This document shows, one piece after another, positions 1-14,334 of a stretch of DNA of 64,000 bases. Below the pieces are notes generated by a model. That model saw only the letters and a list, made by a program, of their open reading frames with translations. It searched no databases and was not told the DNA's origin. Source of the stretch: Viscum album (lineage: Eukaryota > Streptophyta > Magnoliopsida > Santalales > Viscaceae); the NCBI GenBank assembly GCA_963277665.1, contig OY728122.1, forward strand, positions 1,549,274,868-1,549,338,867, in the 5' to 3' direction. The position numbers were made by a program, and so were the translations under genes. Positions within the stretch are counted from its first letter, which is position 1. Every line of letters starts with the position of its first letter.

Positions 1-1261
1 GGTTCATGGTTGAATGAAAGAGTAAACTTCTCCATAATTCCTTACAACACCCAATTGCAATATTTACATGGACAATAATCCCATTAAATGTCTTGTAATC
101 CATTTTCCATGAAACTAAAAAAAATACATCCCCTTTTATTAAAAATCTATATTATATAATTTAAACTTTTGGTAAATTATAATGGAAATTTAATCATTTC
201 ACACCCTGTATCAAGTTCTCAAAATCTACCTAACAAAAAATACATGGTGAGAAATATGATTACACATTGTGTAATGTCCTATTAGAAGAAACATCACCTA
301 GTTTTTATAGTAAAACAAAAAACAATGAATGGAATACAACACAGGAGAAAGGGAGTATTTGAAAAAATAATGATCTATCACATTGTATATATATATATAT
401 ATACCCAAAAATATAATTTAATGTGTTTCATTTAAAAAACATTCATATAATATATATATATATCATTTGTCATTTGTTTTTAAATTTTATAATTGTATAA
501 TCACAGTTATATATATATATATATATATTTATCTAAATGTTTAAAAAACTATAATTAGAAGTGTTAAATAATTAAAAACTAGTCATAATGGATAACATCA
601 CAACCACTATCCAAAATTTTTCATTATTCATCAAAAATTTTATCACCGAATGAATGCTTTTAAAATAATCACAATAAGGAATTGAATTCAACCATCACAT
701 TAAAAAAATCCAGTGACATTCAAAATCCTTGAATGAGATGTTTTATTTTATGATGACTTTTTACAATTATAATTTCATTCATATTTATTTTTATAAGGTT
801 ATAATCTTCTTTCTTCTTTTTACATGAAATCATATATGAAATTAATTGGAACGTTATTTATAATTTTTTAAATAATCTAATAGTATTCATCACACATTAA
901 AATTATATGGATTCATCATTACATAAACTAAAAAATCATTATTTATATTTCATGAAATACCAATAATTTACAAATTAAAAAAATTTATAAAAACATTTCC
1001 ATAATTTATATAAATATAAGACTCTTACATAAGTAGTTTCCCGAATAATAATATTTCCATCAGAAAAATAAATTAATAAATTTTGAATTATTTTAATGAA
1101 ACTAAAAATAAAAAATCCCACTTATGTTATCACCATTAATAGCTATCACATATATAATAATAATTATACAATTAATAATTTAATTGTCAAACCTCAACCT
1201 AAAATAATATATCAAAAATCAAATCCATTATGTTTCCATTTAATTTTTCCACATTTGGCAT

Positions 1262-1510
1262 GATTATATATATATATACACACATTACATAAAATTATAT
1301 ATCTATATATAGGTCTAATAAATCATTAAACTTATATATATATTATTTTTATGGGATCACTTGTTTATATATATATATATATATAACTTGCAACATTCTT
1401 CAATAATATAGATATATCTTATATATAGATGATTATATATATATTCTTAAATATATATAAGATTATATATATATATATGATTATATATATATAATTATAT
1501 ATATATACAT
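1262..1510. repeat. TA microsatellite cluster
   Basis: Several runs of alternating T and A, each about 10-20 bases, are separated by short AT-rich spacers. Similar single runs lie near 386, 449 and 510. These are simple-sequence repeats. They could form cruciforms but show no sign of a specific function. Confidence 0.85.
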
Positions 1511-3469
1511 GTAGTGTGTGAGATGTTAGCAGTCACATGCACATCGGGAATCAATTGGGTGGCCAGATACCTTAATATAAATAATAACGATCTCACAAAA
1601 ATAAAAATATCATAAATATAAAAGATAGAAATTAGAAACAATATCTCATATAAATTAGAATCAACTAGAAAAAAGACAAAACCTGAAGAATACATTGGTG
1701 GAATCCTAAATAGGGAAGAATAAACTTGTAGTAACCCTAAATACCATACAATCTTTAAAAATCTGGTAATTTTATGACCTATGGTTTTATGAAACCAATT
1801 TATGCATTATTTATTGGGAAACCAAAAAATATATGAAGAATTAGTGAAGATGAGTCCATTCCAAAGGGATTCTAAAATAATTTTTCATGAAATTATGCAT
1901 GAAAGATGAGTTTGGGGGTGGACTATTTGAGGGTTGCATGATGAGAACCATGTGTGTGAAGGATAACCAAATTTGGGGTGGAGAGGATTAGGAAGAGTTT
2001 TCATGATAATAATGTATATTTTCATCATGTTAATGGTGGAAAATTATATATCAATAAATATAAATAAAGATATCCTTTTACAAAAGATATCATTATATAT
2101 TACTATAAATATCACTATGATCGATAATAAGGATGGACTATATTTTTTCAATCTCTATCTGTCATCTGAAATAAAAAATTTCTCTATAGATAGAAAAATT
2201 CACATAATTTTTTTAATATTCGCAATTATTTGTGAGGGATAAACATATGTCAAAAAAACTTCACAAATGTGTAATTCTAGTAGTTTTATAGTTATTTAGT
2301 ACATATTAGAATTATTATTAAATAATGATTCAATGTATTTATTAAATTTAAGGAAATATTCTAAAACCAATGGATTGAAAATCAAATAGTCAGAAGATAT
2401 ATATTTTTTTTATTAGGATGTGGATAAAATTAGTTAATTATTAAATGGATTATTTTTCATAGAACTATTATATGTTTAGTGTATAATTATCATAATAAAT
2501 TAAATTTATCACTTCTAAATGGTGTACCTAATGTAATAAATTAATTTATAAATAAATATATTAAAAAATAATTAGTATTAATTGAAATGAAATAATATTC
2601 AGAACACCGAATATATTAAATGAAAATTTAATAAAAAAATATAAAATCATATATATTAGCCATTATTTTAAAGGTTAAATTAACCATATTTTCAAATTTA
2701 AATAAATGAAATAATATTAAAATTTCAAATCATTTGGTGAATATTTTATAATAATTTTAATATAATTTTTTGGCATAAAAAGAAGCTCCCAAGGTGAATA
2801 TTGAGTTACCGAACTACTGGTAAAAGTGTTTAATTAATGATTAAAGACCTAAAATAATAGAATAAATTATCTTTAAATAAGTCGCTAAGGTCAGGATAGA
2901 ACTACCCTATTCCCTTATAAATAAATTTTTTATTTTTAATCAATTTTATTTCTATAATGGTAACACTATACATTAAGGAATAAGTATATGAAGAAATGGA
3001 TTTAAAAACACCTTTTAATTGAACCCTCCATAACCCCTTTGAAATCACTATTTTACTCCGATTATGTTTTGAATCAATGCCCATTTCTAATCTGCTAAAT
3101 TATTCATATACTTTTTTACCATTTTTTACCAATAAAAAACACTAAACCATTCATTTTTAATGAATCCATTCTGTCCATCCATATTGACCAGATTATATTA
3201 ATAAAAAAATGATGGACATCAGGATCAAGGAGGCCTAATGTAACAAACCCCAAGGGAATAAACATGTAGAAGGTTAAAAAAATGTAGGGGAAGAAATCTA
3301 ATACCTATAATAAATTCATACTAGGATTATCTTTAATAACCCTATCATCCAAAAAGATTTCCACTTATTTCTCTTGACACCATGTTTGAGTTATAGATTA
3401 TTTATTTATGAGACATTTACACCTCATAATGAGATGAAAAATATAACAGGGGGTGGTGATATTTACTTG

Positions 3470-3722
3470 AATGGAGTTTATGATCAATAAAGAGTCTGAT
3501 TCGGTTGTCCTTTAGATGATATTATGATAGGGGAATATTTCAAAACCCTTAATGAGAGCATTGGCATCCACAATAATTGAGGACTCATTACCATAAAAGT
3601 TGATGTATTCCATGAAAACTGATCTAGTATTATAAAAAATGACTCCTCCTCTTCACATAATGCCAATAAAACTAGAGCCATCAGTTTTTTGATTGAGTCT
3701 ATAGCAGATGGATTTCCAACTA
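3470..3722 (-). pseudogene. RNase H-like (RVT_3-type) domain remnant
   Basis: On the minus strand one frame reads like a plant RNase H domain of the RVT_3 type. It has a DGSS motif, then a glycine-rich stretch ending GGVIFYNT, then a region resembling the acidic core (VDANALIKGFEI) and an ESDSLLIINS motif. In the family the DG(S/A)S and ESDS segments hold catalytic acids. One in-frame stop lies just before the ESDS part, and no start codon or upstream reverse transcriptase is visible. It is most likely the tail of a dead LINE or of a retrotransposon with an additional RNase H. A host RNase H-like pseudogene is the alternative. The longest open frame here (3484-3780) is a different frame and is not the meaningful one. 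Confidence 0.55.
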
Positions 3723-6143
3723 ACCTACATTTCCTAGATATGCATCCATTGTATAGGATAAAAGAATTTTCATTCATCAAACTCCATCCTAATAGGTGAC
3801 CATTGTCCTAGTTCTTTTATAGAACACCAAGGTCTACTAAAAGGAATATAGGACAAGTCTGAATAGCTATCCATGAAATAGAAGCTCCTTCATGATGTTA
3901 CCTATATTAAAATATTTATTATTTCAATAACTTTATATTTTAATTTTATAAATCATTCCTTTTACTATTTATTTTTTAAAACATTATTGGTTTGGGTTGG
4001 TTCAACCACCCACTTGAATGATTCGATACTATCTTTATAGTTTTCAACATAACTGAGTATCCATACATTAAAGCTAGATATATATAATTAAAAAGTGTAA
4101 TTTATTTCATTAATATGGTTCTTTATGGGTGCCAAAAATAATAAAAATTTAAATGTAATTTTTTTTATAAATAGGTTACCCAAAAATGTTTATTATAGAT
4201 TCTATTCAAGAAAACCATACCAATAAAATCCTTCAATTGAACATGGGACTATATAAATAATTTAAATTAACTATTCCAATACATTAAAAATATATAAATG
4301 GATAAATTGGTGTCAAATAATGATGATAAATATATCCCATACATAAGCTATATGAAATAATAAATGTTTCTAACATTCAATGATGAAATTTAAAAATAAC
4401 TCAATAATATATTTGTAATGAATGATTATAATTAAATTGTATGTAAGTTAATATGAATGAATAAAATTTTAAAATAAATAAATAGTATTTTTATGTCTAT
4501 TATACTAGCGTTTAAATCACTTTTATGGAATTCAAGAGTAATGGTTAGGAATTTTCATCTATTCTCAATTCATTGAGCCATCGGTCATATTATGCACCAA
4601 TTTTTTTTTATATAAAGTTTATAATAAATATTTGACATATTTTTATCATAATAGCATATTTAATCATGGTATTTAATGTTTTATTTGAAGTAATTTCTTT
4701 CATATAAAATTTATTCACTACGTACCAATGTCATAATGGTGTCTCATCTAAATTCCCCTTCATTGTGATATGCTTCATATTCCCCATTTTTTATTCTGTG
4801 TAGTGTATATACTGCATATGGATTTATATTTATTAAAGTTATCATGAAATTCATGGTATTTAAAAATTCATCCTAGGTACTATCTTTCCAGGGGGTTTAT
4901 CCAAAAGTTACCAAATGCTTGAGGGTTTCTTTCTAATAACTTTTTAAAATAAATAATAAATATGTGTAAATTTAAATCAGAAGAAATTTTAAGTACTTTA
5001 TCTATAAAAACAGATATATTTAATTATCATAAATTTAGTTATGTTTTTTTACATATCTTCACAAAACTTCACCTCATTTTGGGTACAAATTTAATATAAA
5101 CGATGCGTAAAAGTGGATATAGTCGTATATATTCTCAGTAGAAAATATTTATCCCATGATATTTATATTCTTTGTTTTTTATAAATGTGATTATACATAA
5201 TTATACTATTATATAAGGTCATTTTTATTATCCTTTACCATTTTTATAAGAGAATTAGATGAATCTATTTTTATATTTTTCCTCACAAGTCGCATTATAT
5301 TTTCATTTCATCTATTTACAATGGTGTGAGCTAAATAAATTTATAATAATATCTACATGAATATATTTTCCTACGATATCCATTAAATTTATAAATAAAC
5401 CATAATTTATATGTTTTCATTATCCTAAAATGTAATATTTATTTTATTTTGTTTTATCAGTAATTACATTTAAATAAAATGATATAAAAAATCTAAGGAT
5501 ATTTATTCTTATTATTCTAATAATTTTTATAATTTTTTATAATGTTTCATCTATTAAAAACATAATTTAGTGTTTCATATGCTTCACTAGTGATATTATC
5601 TAATGATACCATCCTTCTCCTTTCTCTAGATGATGTAAGATCATTGTTTTTTTAAATATTAATAAATATAATTTATTTCCTATGGTTTAATTAACAAATG
5701 ATGAGATTATGAATTTTTACATGTTTATTTGGCATATATATATGTATAGTTTTTAATTATGTTATGGGTGGGTCTTCTATATCCCTCTAATTATGGAATT
5801 TTTCTAAACCTGGATATCGAGATATTACTTGAGTCGTTACCCAAAGTAAAAAATATTTTGGGGCACCAGTGATTATCCAATGTCCACTATGTTTTTAGGA
5901 TGTGGTTAGACTAGAACATCATTATATGAACTTATTGGTGGTTAACCTTGACATTTCATATGATTTATTTGCTTATGATTATTCTATTTTATTATACAAT
6001 GGAACATATCAATATTATTTTCTCATGGCTCAAGATTATTTACTCATCCATACAAACACTTACTGATCATGTATTATCAAATTAAAACAAGACTTATACC
6101 ATCAATCAAAATTTATTGTATAATTTTCTCTTATTATGATTCT

Positions 6144-8280
6144 AGCAAATTCCACATTTTTATTACCTAACTTTACATTGAATTTACAAATAAAGGATCA
6201 TTTAATGCTTTGTTTCTTAGAAAAAAGGTATATAAAACCTGAAAACATAAAATATCATTCAATTACACATGAAGGGATTCATCAAAGTTCATCCTAATTA
6301 AATTTATTATATCTCATATCCTAGGGAAATACAACAAACTAAATGGTGAGTTTAAGGCCCAATTAGGGATACTAAGGGAAATAGTTTACTTGTGATCATG
6401 AGGAATATCAATAAGAACATGAAGAATATAATAAGATCATTATTAAGATGAATATAATTAATAAAATAACTTAAATAATAACATGAAAATATTGATAAAA
6501 AATTTAATTGATACATTCACAAGCATATCACCATGGTCCACCTCCTAGGTGCCATAAACATTACCAAGGTTATTCACCATGGTAACATAAAACTTGTCTT
6601 TTACAGAGATTAAATGTTTTATCCAATGAATTGAAGATCTATCAAATAGAAACCCTAAGATGAATTTATTTTCTTGTGAGCCACATTGATCATAATAATT
6701 TTTTTAAATAACCCATATAGAATAAATGAAATGGGTTTCATATCAAAATCACAACGTTTTAAAAAGTGCTTCAAAACACCATCATTTTGTAATTTATAAA
6801 AAATAGAAAGGTAATGAGGGTTTTATTTGTGTAAATTAAATAATAAAATAAATAATTTTTATATATTAAGGAATACCTCTTTAAATGAAATAGGTTTGGG
6901 TATTCACATAAGGAAAAAATATTTTCTTGAGAAAAAGGGAGAGATTTAGAAAAGGAAATTCTACAACATAATGGTTATAAAATTTGTTTTTATGAAAGTT
7001 TTTACACCTTTGTAAGACTCCATGGAAGGTAATATTGTTTGAGAATCTAGGGGTATGATTTTCCAATGAATGGAAACGAATTAATGATTATTATTTATAA
7101 TTAAATTAAGTGTTTTTTTATTAATTTTTGGGGATGCCTCATTAGTGGTATTTGTAAAACATTGGGCTTGCCCATTGTATTTTCCCACAGTATTGGATAG
7201 TTAGGATAGATATTATCATATTTTATTCCTTTAGAGTCGAATAGAAATATTTTATCATTATTAAATTTATAATGATGCCATTAAACATACAAAAAACTCA
7301 AAACTGAAAATTTACTATCCATCAAAAAACAAAATATTTTATAAAAATATCATAAATTCACCCTAAACTAATATAAATTTTATGAATTACAAAATAGAAT
7401 TTATTTTTATATAATAATTATCTAAATATGATAAATTTACTTTTAAGGATAAAAATATATAATTATTAAAAATAATAGTGGATAGAAAATTCATAATAAC
7501 ATGAATAGTAAAATTTTCAACACTTGAAAAAAATAAAATTATTTTGTCATTTGTAATTAAAGAGTGTTTTTGTAACACAATTTCATTATAATAAATATTA
7601 CTTATAAATGCTGGATTTAATATAATAATTTATATATTTCTAAAAAAATTCCTGATAAATCAATTTATCAAATTTCATCTCAATGTTTAAGCAAATCCAT
7701 ACAAAAAATAGAAATGATGGAATAAAAATTTTATTTAAATAAGGTGATTAAATTTTAATTATATAGAGGCTTTATATATAACCCCTTAAAACACCTGCAT
7801 ATGACATATGGGTAAGGTGTGTGATGTTAATGGACTCTTGGGGTGGATTAGATAACATCGTCTGAGTGGTAATCCACACTAACTTAAACCTCACCCATAA
7901 TAGATTTCGTTCAATATTAAAATGTTGAAACACAACTTGGGATTCGTCTGTAGTGAAACCCACTAACAATACATCCTTCTGATGATCTTACAAATGGTCT
8001 TCATATGAAATGATTCTACTGGTTGAGGCCATTGAATATTTATTTCTATTAACTAACCATTGTCAATTATATTTTTAACTCATAATCAAAACATTACGAG
8101 TATAGTTTCCAACAGTCATATTGAATGAGGGTCACAATTGACCAATGATCATATTGAGGTCGAAACCCGATAGATACATTAAAATATATGTACTTCATTT
8201 TTAAAGTGATATAGGTTTTTCTATAATATAACACAAATTTTTAGGGAACAATTATCATTAAAAAAGTTCAGGTCATTACA
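6144..8280 (-). repeat. 3' LTR of gypsy A (complete)
   Basis: This matches the right LTR from its left end to about 7,770. Shared landmarks include the segment around 6340-6420 with AGGCCCA and GAGGAATATCAATAAGAAC, and the U3 segment near 7140 with ATTAGTGGTATTTGTAAAAC. The right end is placed at CATTACA (8280), because the minus strand then starts TGTAATGACC, a usual LTR start, directly after a purine-rich tract. The left end (about 6144) is set by alignment with the right LTR and has lost its TG. Length is about 2.1 kb. Confidence 0.75.
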
Positions 8281-8296
8281 TTATTTCCCACTTAAC
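8281..8296 (-). other. Polypurine tract of gypsy A
   Basis: On the minus strand GTTAAGTGGGAAATAA lies directly before the 3' LTR start. A purine-rich tract in this position primes plus-strand DNA synthesis in LTR retrotransposons. The call rests on position and composition. Confidence 0.55.
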
Positions 8297-8439
8297 AAAT
8301 TTAGTCCACAAAATTTCATCTCATTCCCTTTCTTAATAAAAGATAAGGGTACTTCTGTCTCATTTTTTACTCTAGTTCCTATGATTCTTCTTCAGTTTTT
8401 TTGGTTCCCCCAAAACAATTTAACATGGTGGGTATTATT

Positions 8440-9290
8440 TTTTTATTATACCATTCCTCTAATGTCCATGAATTCCACCGGGTGCTTCTCGTAAGAGAGG
8501 TCATGTTCCAGTTCTACCAAATCTATATTTAGTACATGTGAAGGGTCATGTATGTACTTCCTCATGAGATATATGTGGAAAATATCATGAAATTGAGATG
8601 GGTTTGGGGTAATTTTTATATGATAGGCCATTTCTCCTATGCGATCAAGGATTTCATAGGGGCTAATGTACATTGGGTTAAGCTTACCTTTCTAAAAAAT
8701 TGCATTACTCTATTCAACGGTGAAATATGAAGGAATACATTGTCACCAACATCCAACTCCATGTCCCTATGATTTTTGTCAGAAAATATCTTTTACTGGC
8801 TCTGATCATCTTTAAGGTGTTGTTGTATGTAATGAACATTTTCTATCATCTCATGCACATTATCTGACCCACGAAGCTTTCTATCACCTATTTAATCCCA
8901 ACATATAGGAGTTCTACATGGATTCCCATATAGATCTTCATAGGGACCAATCTGAATACTCGAATAAAATCTTTTATTATACTATAACTAAACTAATGGT
9001 ATATGTTGATCCCATCCACCTTTAAATTCTATTGAGCATGTTCTTAGCAATTATTTGAGTATCTAAATAAATCATGGAATGTTTTTCTGGAGAGAAATAG
9101 TCTCTAGTTGATATAAAATTCGATGTCTTGTGGAGGCATTCCACTATAACCCATATCACATTGTTTCCTTTGGTTGTTCTTGGGAGACTAGTGACCAAGT
9201 CCATAGTGATATTATCCAACTTCCATGTAGGTATGGGTGGTGGTTGTAATACCCCTTTTGGAATTTGTATATATTTCTTCACTTATTGAA
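8440..9290 (-). pseudogene. gypsy A integrase remnant with C-terminal (chromodomain-proximal) region
   Basis: The integrase joins retrotransposon cDNA to target DNA. The upstream part (9282-9022, minus) contains IQIPKGVLQPPPIPTWK followed by NITMDLVTSLPRTTKGN and VIWVIVECLHKTSNFIS, the characteristic start of the gypsy integrase core with the first catalytic Asp in TMD. The downstream part (8673-8446) contains GPFEILERIG-like, FHIYLMRKYIHDPSHVL and LEHDLSYEKHPVEF segments, the conserved region before the chromodomain. The central core between them (about 9,020-8,680) is broken by stops. Together the pieces span about 280 codons, roughly the expected spacing for a full integrase tail. This half of pol is missing from the second copy of the block. 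Confidence 0.85.
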
Positions 9291-11340
9291 ACACCACGAA
9301 CCATGTATTGTAGTATGACATCACAAATTTCATGTTATCCCATGAACAATGATCATGAAGGTCCCTATACATTTTTTGTGCACGTAGGATGTATAGAGAA
9401 TGTAGTGTTATTAGCATCATCCATCAACTAAATCATTATTTCTAGAATATTTAGAACACATAACCCTGTATAAAATTTCAATACAACTTCTTACTAAATA
9501 TTGAACTCAAGAATATTCAAATTATTCATAGCCTCTGACATCTTCTGTAACAAGGAATCATCACATTGTGATTTATTGGTCTTCTCTATTAACAACAGTT
9601 GATAAATCACTTGAGATAGGGTTAATTGTGTCCCTTTTCTTATGATTCTCATGACAAGATTTAAAGTGTTTTGGATCAAATTACCTCTTTGAATCTTCAT
9701 CACTGCCAAAATAACATGGTCTTTGCAACATAATGCTTCAGCGACGTTGTTTACTCATATAGGATGTTAATGCATTGAAAAATAATAGTCATTAAGAAAG
9801 TCCAACAGTCTCCTCATTATCATGTTCAATTCCTTTTATGCGAAAATATACATAAAACATTGATGGTAAGTGTATATATCACATTTATCCCCATAAATAT
9901 AGTACCTCCATATATTATAGAATAAAACCACTACAAGAACCTTGTCATGCGTATGATAGTTCTGCTCATGAGGTTTCAACTGTTGAGATGCATAAGAAAT
10001 AACCTTGACATTTTACATGAGGACACACCCAATCCCTTTATATATTCATCAATAAAAATAATGAAAACTTCTCTAATATAGGGTAGAGTTAAAATAGGTG
10101 CAGTAACCAATCTCTTCATCATAACTTGGAATCATTCAGTACACTCCTTTTTCCAGATGAACATGAAACCTTTTTGAGTTAACAAGGTTAATGGATTTGA
10201 AATTGAGGAAATTTATTTAACAAACCTCCTATAATATACTGATAAAACATGGAAACTATGATTCTCAGTTACCATTGTAGGATGAGGTCACTTCTACACA
10301 ATGTTTGTATTTTAAGGGTTATCTATGATTCCTTAACTAGTTATAATGTCCCCCAAGTAATAATCTTGGCGTAACCAAAACTCACACTTTATAAACATTC
10401 CAAAAAACTTCTCCATCATCATATTATTCATTATAACTCTTAGATGATCATTATAATCATCTCATCATTTGGAATATTTGATAATTGCATCTATAAATAC
10501 TACAATGATGTTATCAAGGTAGTCCTTAAAGACTCCATTCAACAAATCCATAAAAATAATTTGAGAATTAGTCAAGACCAAGGGATTAACAACAAACTCA
10601 TAATGAAAAAATCATGGTTGGATGAAATTCATTGGAATGTATACTTTACTCACCCTCAATTGATGATAACCAGAATGAATATCATTCTTGGAGAAGAACA
10701 GAGCCCCATGAAGTTGGTTGAACAAATCATCAATTCTTGGAATAAGGTACTTGTTCGTCACTATGATCCCATTCAATTATCTAAAATAAATGCATAACCA
10801 CATCGATCAATACTTATTCTTCACAAAGATAATAGGTTCTCCACTGGGAGACACACGTGGCTGGAAAAAACCCCTTATCCAAAAGATATTGGATTTGCAT
10901 CATTAATTCCTTTTACACCATATTTTTCATTCTATATGGGGTTTTTGAAATTTAATTGGAATCAGGAATGAGTTCAGTGGATAACATTACCTCTATTTCT
11001 GGGGGATGTTTAGGAAAATCCATGGTAAACAAATCAATGTATTCTAGAATGATGAGGACATTCTCTATACATATACATTCATTTACTTCTTCATATTCAC
11101 CAATCAACTCCATAAAAAATGCTATGAGTGGTGCTTCAAGAAAAAGATTAGTTGAAGAAATCCCCAATTTTAAAATAAATGTTGGTTGTCCATTCAACAC
11201 TACTGAGATTTAATTTATTCTATATTTAACATTAGGAGTATATATTGAGAGCCAGTATATCCCTATTATAATTTCAAATTTCAAAATGTGAATGACAATT
11301 AAATTTGTGATGAGATTATGCTCACCAAAGTAAATACTAG
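9290..11340 (-). pseudogene. gypsy A protease/reverse transcriptase/RNase H remnant
   Basis: This is pol, which makes cDNA from the element RNA. At 11200-10952 (minus) the conserved linker before RT is readable (FPKHPPEIEV, then STELIPDSN). The RT active site is at 10487-10498, in context LDNIIVVFIDAIIKYSK, where the family has F-I-D-D; here the second Asp codon has become Ala. RNase H traces run from about 10.1 to 9.6 kb, including NNVAEALCCKDH, the relic of the usual ANVVADALSRK segment. Many stops break the frame. The protease active site was not found. The large plus-strand open frame at 10444-10797 is the antisense of RT. Confidence 0.85.
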
Positions 11341-11739
11341 AGTTCAAAACATTGTTGATAGTTTGATAGTCCAACCATGAGTCTTCACTGATAACATTAC
11401 TTTTATAAATATAGGGGTTGATTAAAAATTACATAGAAACTAGGAGGAAATAAAGGAAGGTGTAAACTAGAATAAAAACCGTACTTTCATGTTTTGAGTG
11501 AAAAACAAGAGTATCTGCCACCACATAGTTTGGTGCTTCAACATAAGATATCATGATAGTAAATAAAGTCTTGATCCCTTAGACTGTGTTGAGGTTGATG
11601 GTGATTACAATCCACTGCCTCATATTTGGATAATTATCGAAAAAGTTCTCCTGTTGTCTATAATTGAAGCATTGGTATTCAGATAGGTTAAACACCATCT
11701 TTTCTTGGTCATTATGATGAGAAGTTGAGTCGTAACCTC

Positions 11740-12660
11740 ACTATTATAGTTCTGAGGGATATTCTCATCTTATAAACACATGTATCATTTAATTATCATG
11801 AGAACACAGTTCCCTAAATTCATCATCCCACATTTATTACATGTGGAATATTGAACATTATTCCCTCCGCTTCCATGAACAAATATCCTCCCACAGTATG
11901 GATCTAGATATCTCTTATGATCATTAGATTTCTGAGACCAATGTGTCCCACAATACAGTATTTTAACCTTCATTGAAATCCATAAGAATTCCACATAGTT
12001 TTCATAGACTCGGTTTGATTAATTATAATTAAGATGATATATTTGTCCACCAGAAAACCAATCAACATTCCCATTAGGATCAATGAAAAAAATAGATGTG
12101 TAACAAGAAATTCATATGAAGTTCATATCATATCTACCAAAAAATTCATTCTTATTCTACTAATGATTGAGGAATTAGTTCTCCATTTTTGTTCTCATCA
12201 AACGGGTGAAATACTTATTTAATAATATTACCCAAAACTCGCCTCACTCCATAGCTTCAATTTCCCCTATTTTCCTCATGTTTTTAATTACATCCCACCA
12301 CTGATAAGATTATCCCTCTAAACATTTCACATCAAGGGTGAAATTATCTTTTTCAAAACAGTGAATCAAAAAAAGGTATTTTTAATTGAACTTATCTACT
12401 ATTTATCAATCATTGGGGTGATACATCCACTGAATGTTGGTGGTTATTGACACATAATTGACTCAGTGGAATGTTTTTTCGAACATGATGAAACTTTTAT
12501 CTCATAATTATTCATGATATTTCCCATTTCATGAGTTATTTAATTCATCATTCTCATAAATAAATCTATTTTGGCTTCCATCAAAGGGTCATCAGGGTAT
12601 GGTCTGTTGCACTCTCCATTTACACCATTCCTCCTATTTCCCACCGTTTTAAAAAATAAT
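11740..12660 (-). pseudogene. gypsy A gag remnant with zinc knuckle
   Basis: Gag forms the virus-like particle and binds the element RNA. The N-terminal half shows PPTFSG followed about 5 codons later by traces of the retrotransposon Gag domain, full of stops. The C-terminal part (11994-11785, minus) ends in CNKCGMMNLGNC, a gypsy zinc knuckle of pattern C-x2-C-x3-H-x3-C in which the His has changed to Asn. The second copy (50604-50795) keeps the His. The gag start was not resolved. Confidence 0.75.
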
Positions 12661-13100
12661 TGAAATTTGTTGAAAATAAGTTAAAATTAATAATATAATA
12701 ATTAAAAAGAAATTTTATTCCTTAAAACATAATTCTAAAATATATTATTCATAACTAAAAATTACATTTAATACAAATTTTTCAGAATGGTTCAGAAAAA
12801 TATTTTGATTAACCAAACATATCCACTAAGCTTATCATACCAGGAGGAAAGAATGGCCCATTTTCATGCTCCTATTGTTGTTTGAGCCTAGCTCAATGCA
12901 ATGTTTTCATGTTTTACCCTTAGATACATCTATGCTAGAGCCACATCCACCTTTTCAAATCCAAATATGGACTTATTTGTCTTGAAACCACTTACATAGT
13001 AATTATCCAAAATAATAGGAAGTCCTCCTATATTAAAATTTTTCTATCTGATTATTCATAATATTTTAAAATACTAATTTTCAAAAATAACACATCCTTC

Positions 13101-13111
13101 CTTTGATACCA
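13101..13111 (-). other. Primer binding site of gypsy A (tRNA-iMet type)
   Basis: Read on the minus strand the sequence is TGGTATCAAAG, two bases after the 5' LTR end (13114 on this strand). It matches the usual plant iMet primer site TGGTATCAGAG with one change. This fixes both the orientation of the element and the inner LTR boundary. Confidence 0.85.
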
Positions 13112-14265
13112 ACTGTGGATTCCATCATTTTTATTATATAACTAAACATACCTTTTATAATTATTTGTTTTTTAACTCTTAGTGTCTTGGAAAAAGGTAA
13201 CCAATACATGAAAACATAAAACATACTTATATTCCAAATAAAGGGATTATTAAAGGTTCATATTAATTACATTTATCCAATATCATAATCTGGATACATA
13301 TATGAAAGGAAAGTGTGAGCTTTAGGCCCAGTAAAGGATAACAGGGGAACAGTTTACTTTTGATCCTGAGGAATATCAATAAGAACTTGAGGTATATCAC
13401 AATAGCATGATTAAGTGGCATTCATAAATAAAATAAAATTAATCATAATATGTAAATGTTGATACAAAATTTAATTTAGGAATTCATTAGAATATCACCA
13501 ATGTATATCCCCAAGGTGTCATAAAAATTACCAAGGTTATTCCCCAAGGTATCATAAAACTTGTCACCTTTAGAGATTAATTTCATTACCCAATACATTG
13601 GAGTTATTTCAGGGTGAACCCCTAATATGTATTTAATTTCATGTTATCCACACAGATCATAATCATAAATTTCATAAATAACCCATATAGAATACAATAA
13701 AATGATTTCATAGCAAAATCAAGGCATTAAAAAATTAATTAAAACATGGACATTATGTCATATATAAACCATTGGAAGGGAATTCTGGATTAATTTATAT
13801 AAATTACAGAGTCAAATACATAATAATTATACATTTATAAATATCGCTATAAATTAAATAGGTTTTGGTATTCACATAAATATTATAAAATAATTTCATC
13901 CGAAAAAGAGAGAGAATTTGAGACGAAAATTATGCAGTATAATGGGTATGAAACATTGATTAATAAAACATTAAAAAGAGATTGTACAATGGTCCCTTAT
14001 TCATAAAAGACTCATAATATATTATAGGTTATGAATAAAATGTAAATAAATACATGGTATGAAAATTTGAAATACATACCACATAAAAGACAACTTGAAA
14101 GCAAAAGAGAGGTTGAGATTTCCCTTACCTTGAAGTTTGACTCCTAAAAATCAATGATCAGGACCTTGGTGATTGAGAACACCTTGGGAGTACTCCTTGT
14201 GATGTAATACAATCATATATTTTATGGTTATTATGTGGGAATGAAATGAAATGACGTAATGGGAT

Positions 14266-14275
14266 GTATTTATAG
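14266..14275 (-). promoter_or_regulatory. LTR TATA box of gypsy A
   Basis: The minus strand reads CTATAAATAC, a good plant TATA box, within the U3 side of the 5' LTR and pointing into gag. It is identical in the second copy at 53090-53099 although the surroundings have diverged. It is inferred to be the element promoter; no transcript evidence can be seen. Confidence 0.6.
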
Positions 14276-14334
14276 TAAAAGAGAGGGAGTATTTTATTAA
14301 TTTCGAAGGACTTCTCATTAGTGGTATTTGTAAA

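Larger units (their letters stand above)
1..6143. other. AT-rich region without a gene
   Basis: No coding trace was recognised here except the RNase H relic near 3.5-3.7 kb. The stretch is strongly AT-rich with many stops in all frames. Alternating TA runs occur at about 386-403, 449-464, 510-528 and in a cluster at 1262-1510. It is probably decayed transposon or intergenic DNA to the left of the gypsy A element. The short open frames are typical of AT-rich noise and have no recognisable motifs. Confidence 0.7.

Noticed and set aside
1495..2242. Two hydrophobic small open frames that could be membrane proteins
   Set aside because: Hydrophobicity comes from AT-rich codons; no start context, family or partner was seen.
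10444..10797. 117-codon plus-strand open frame
   Set aside because: It is antisense to the gypsy A reverse transcriptase, whose motifs read on the minus strand.
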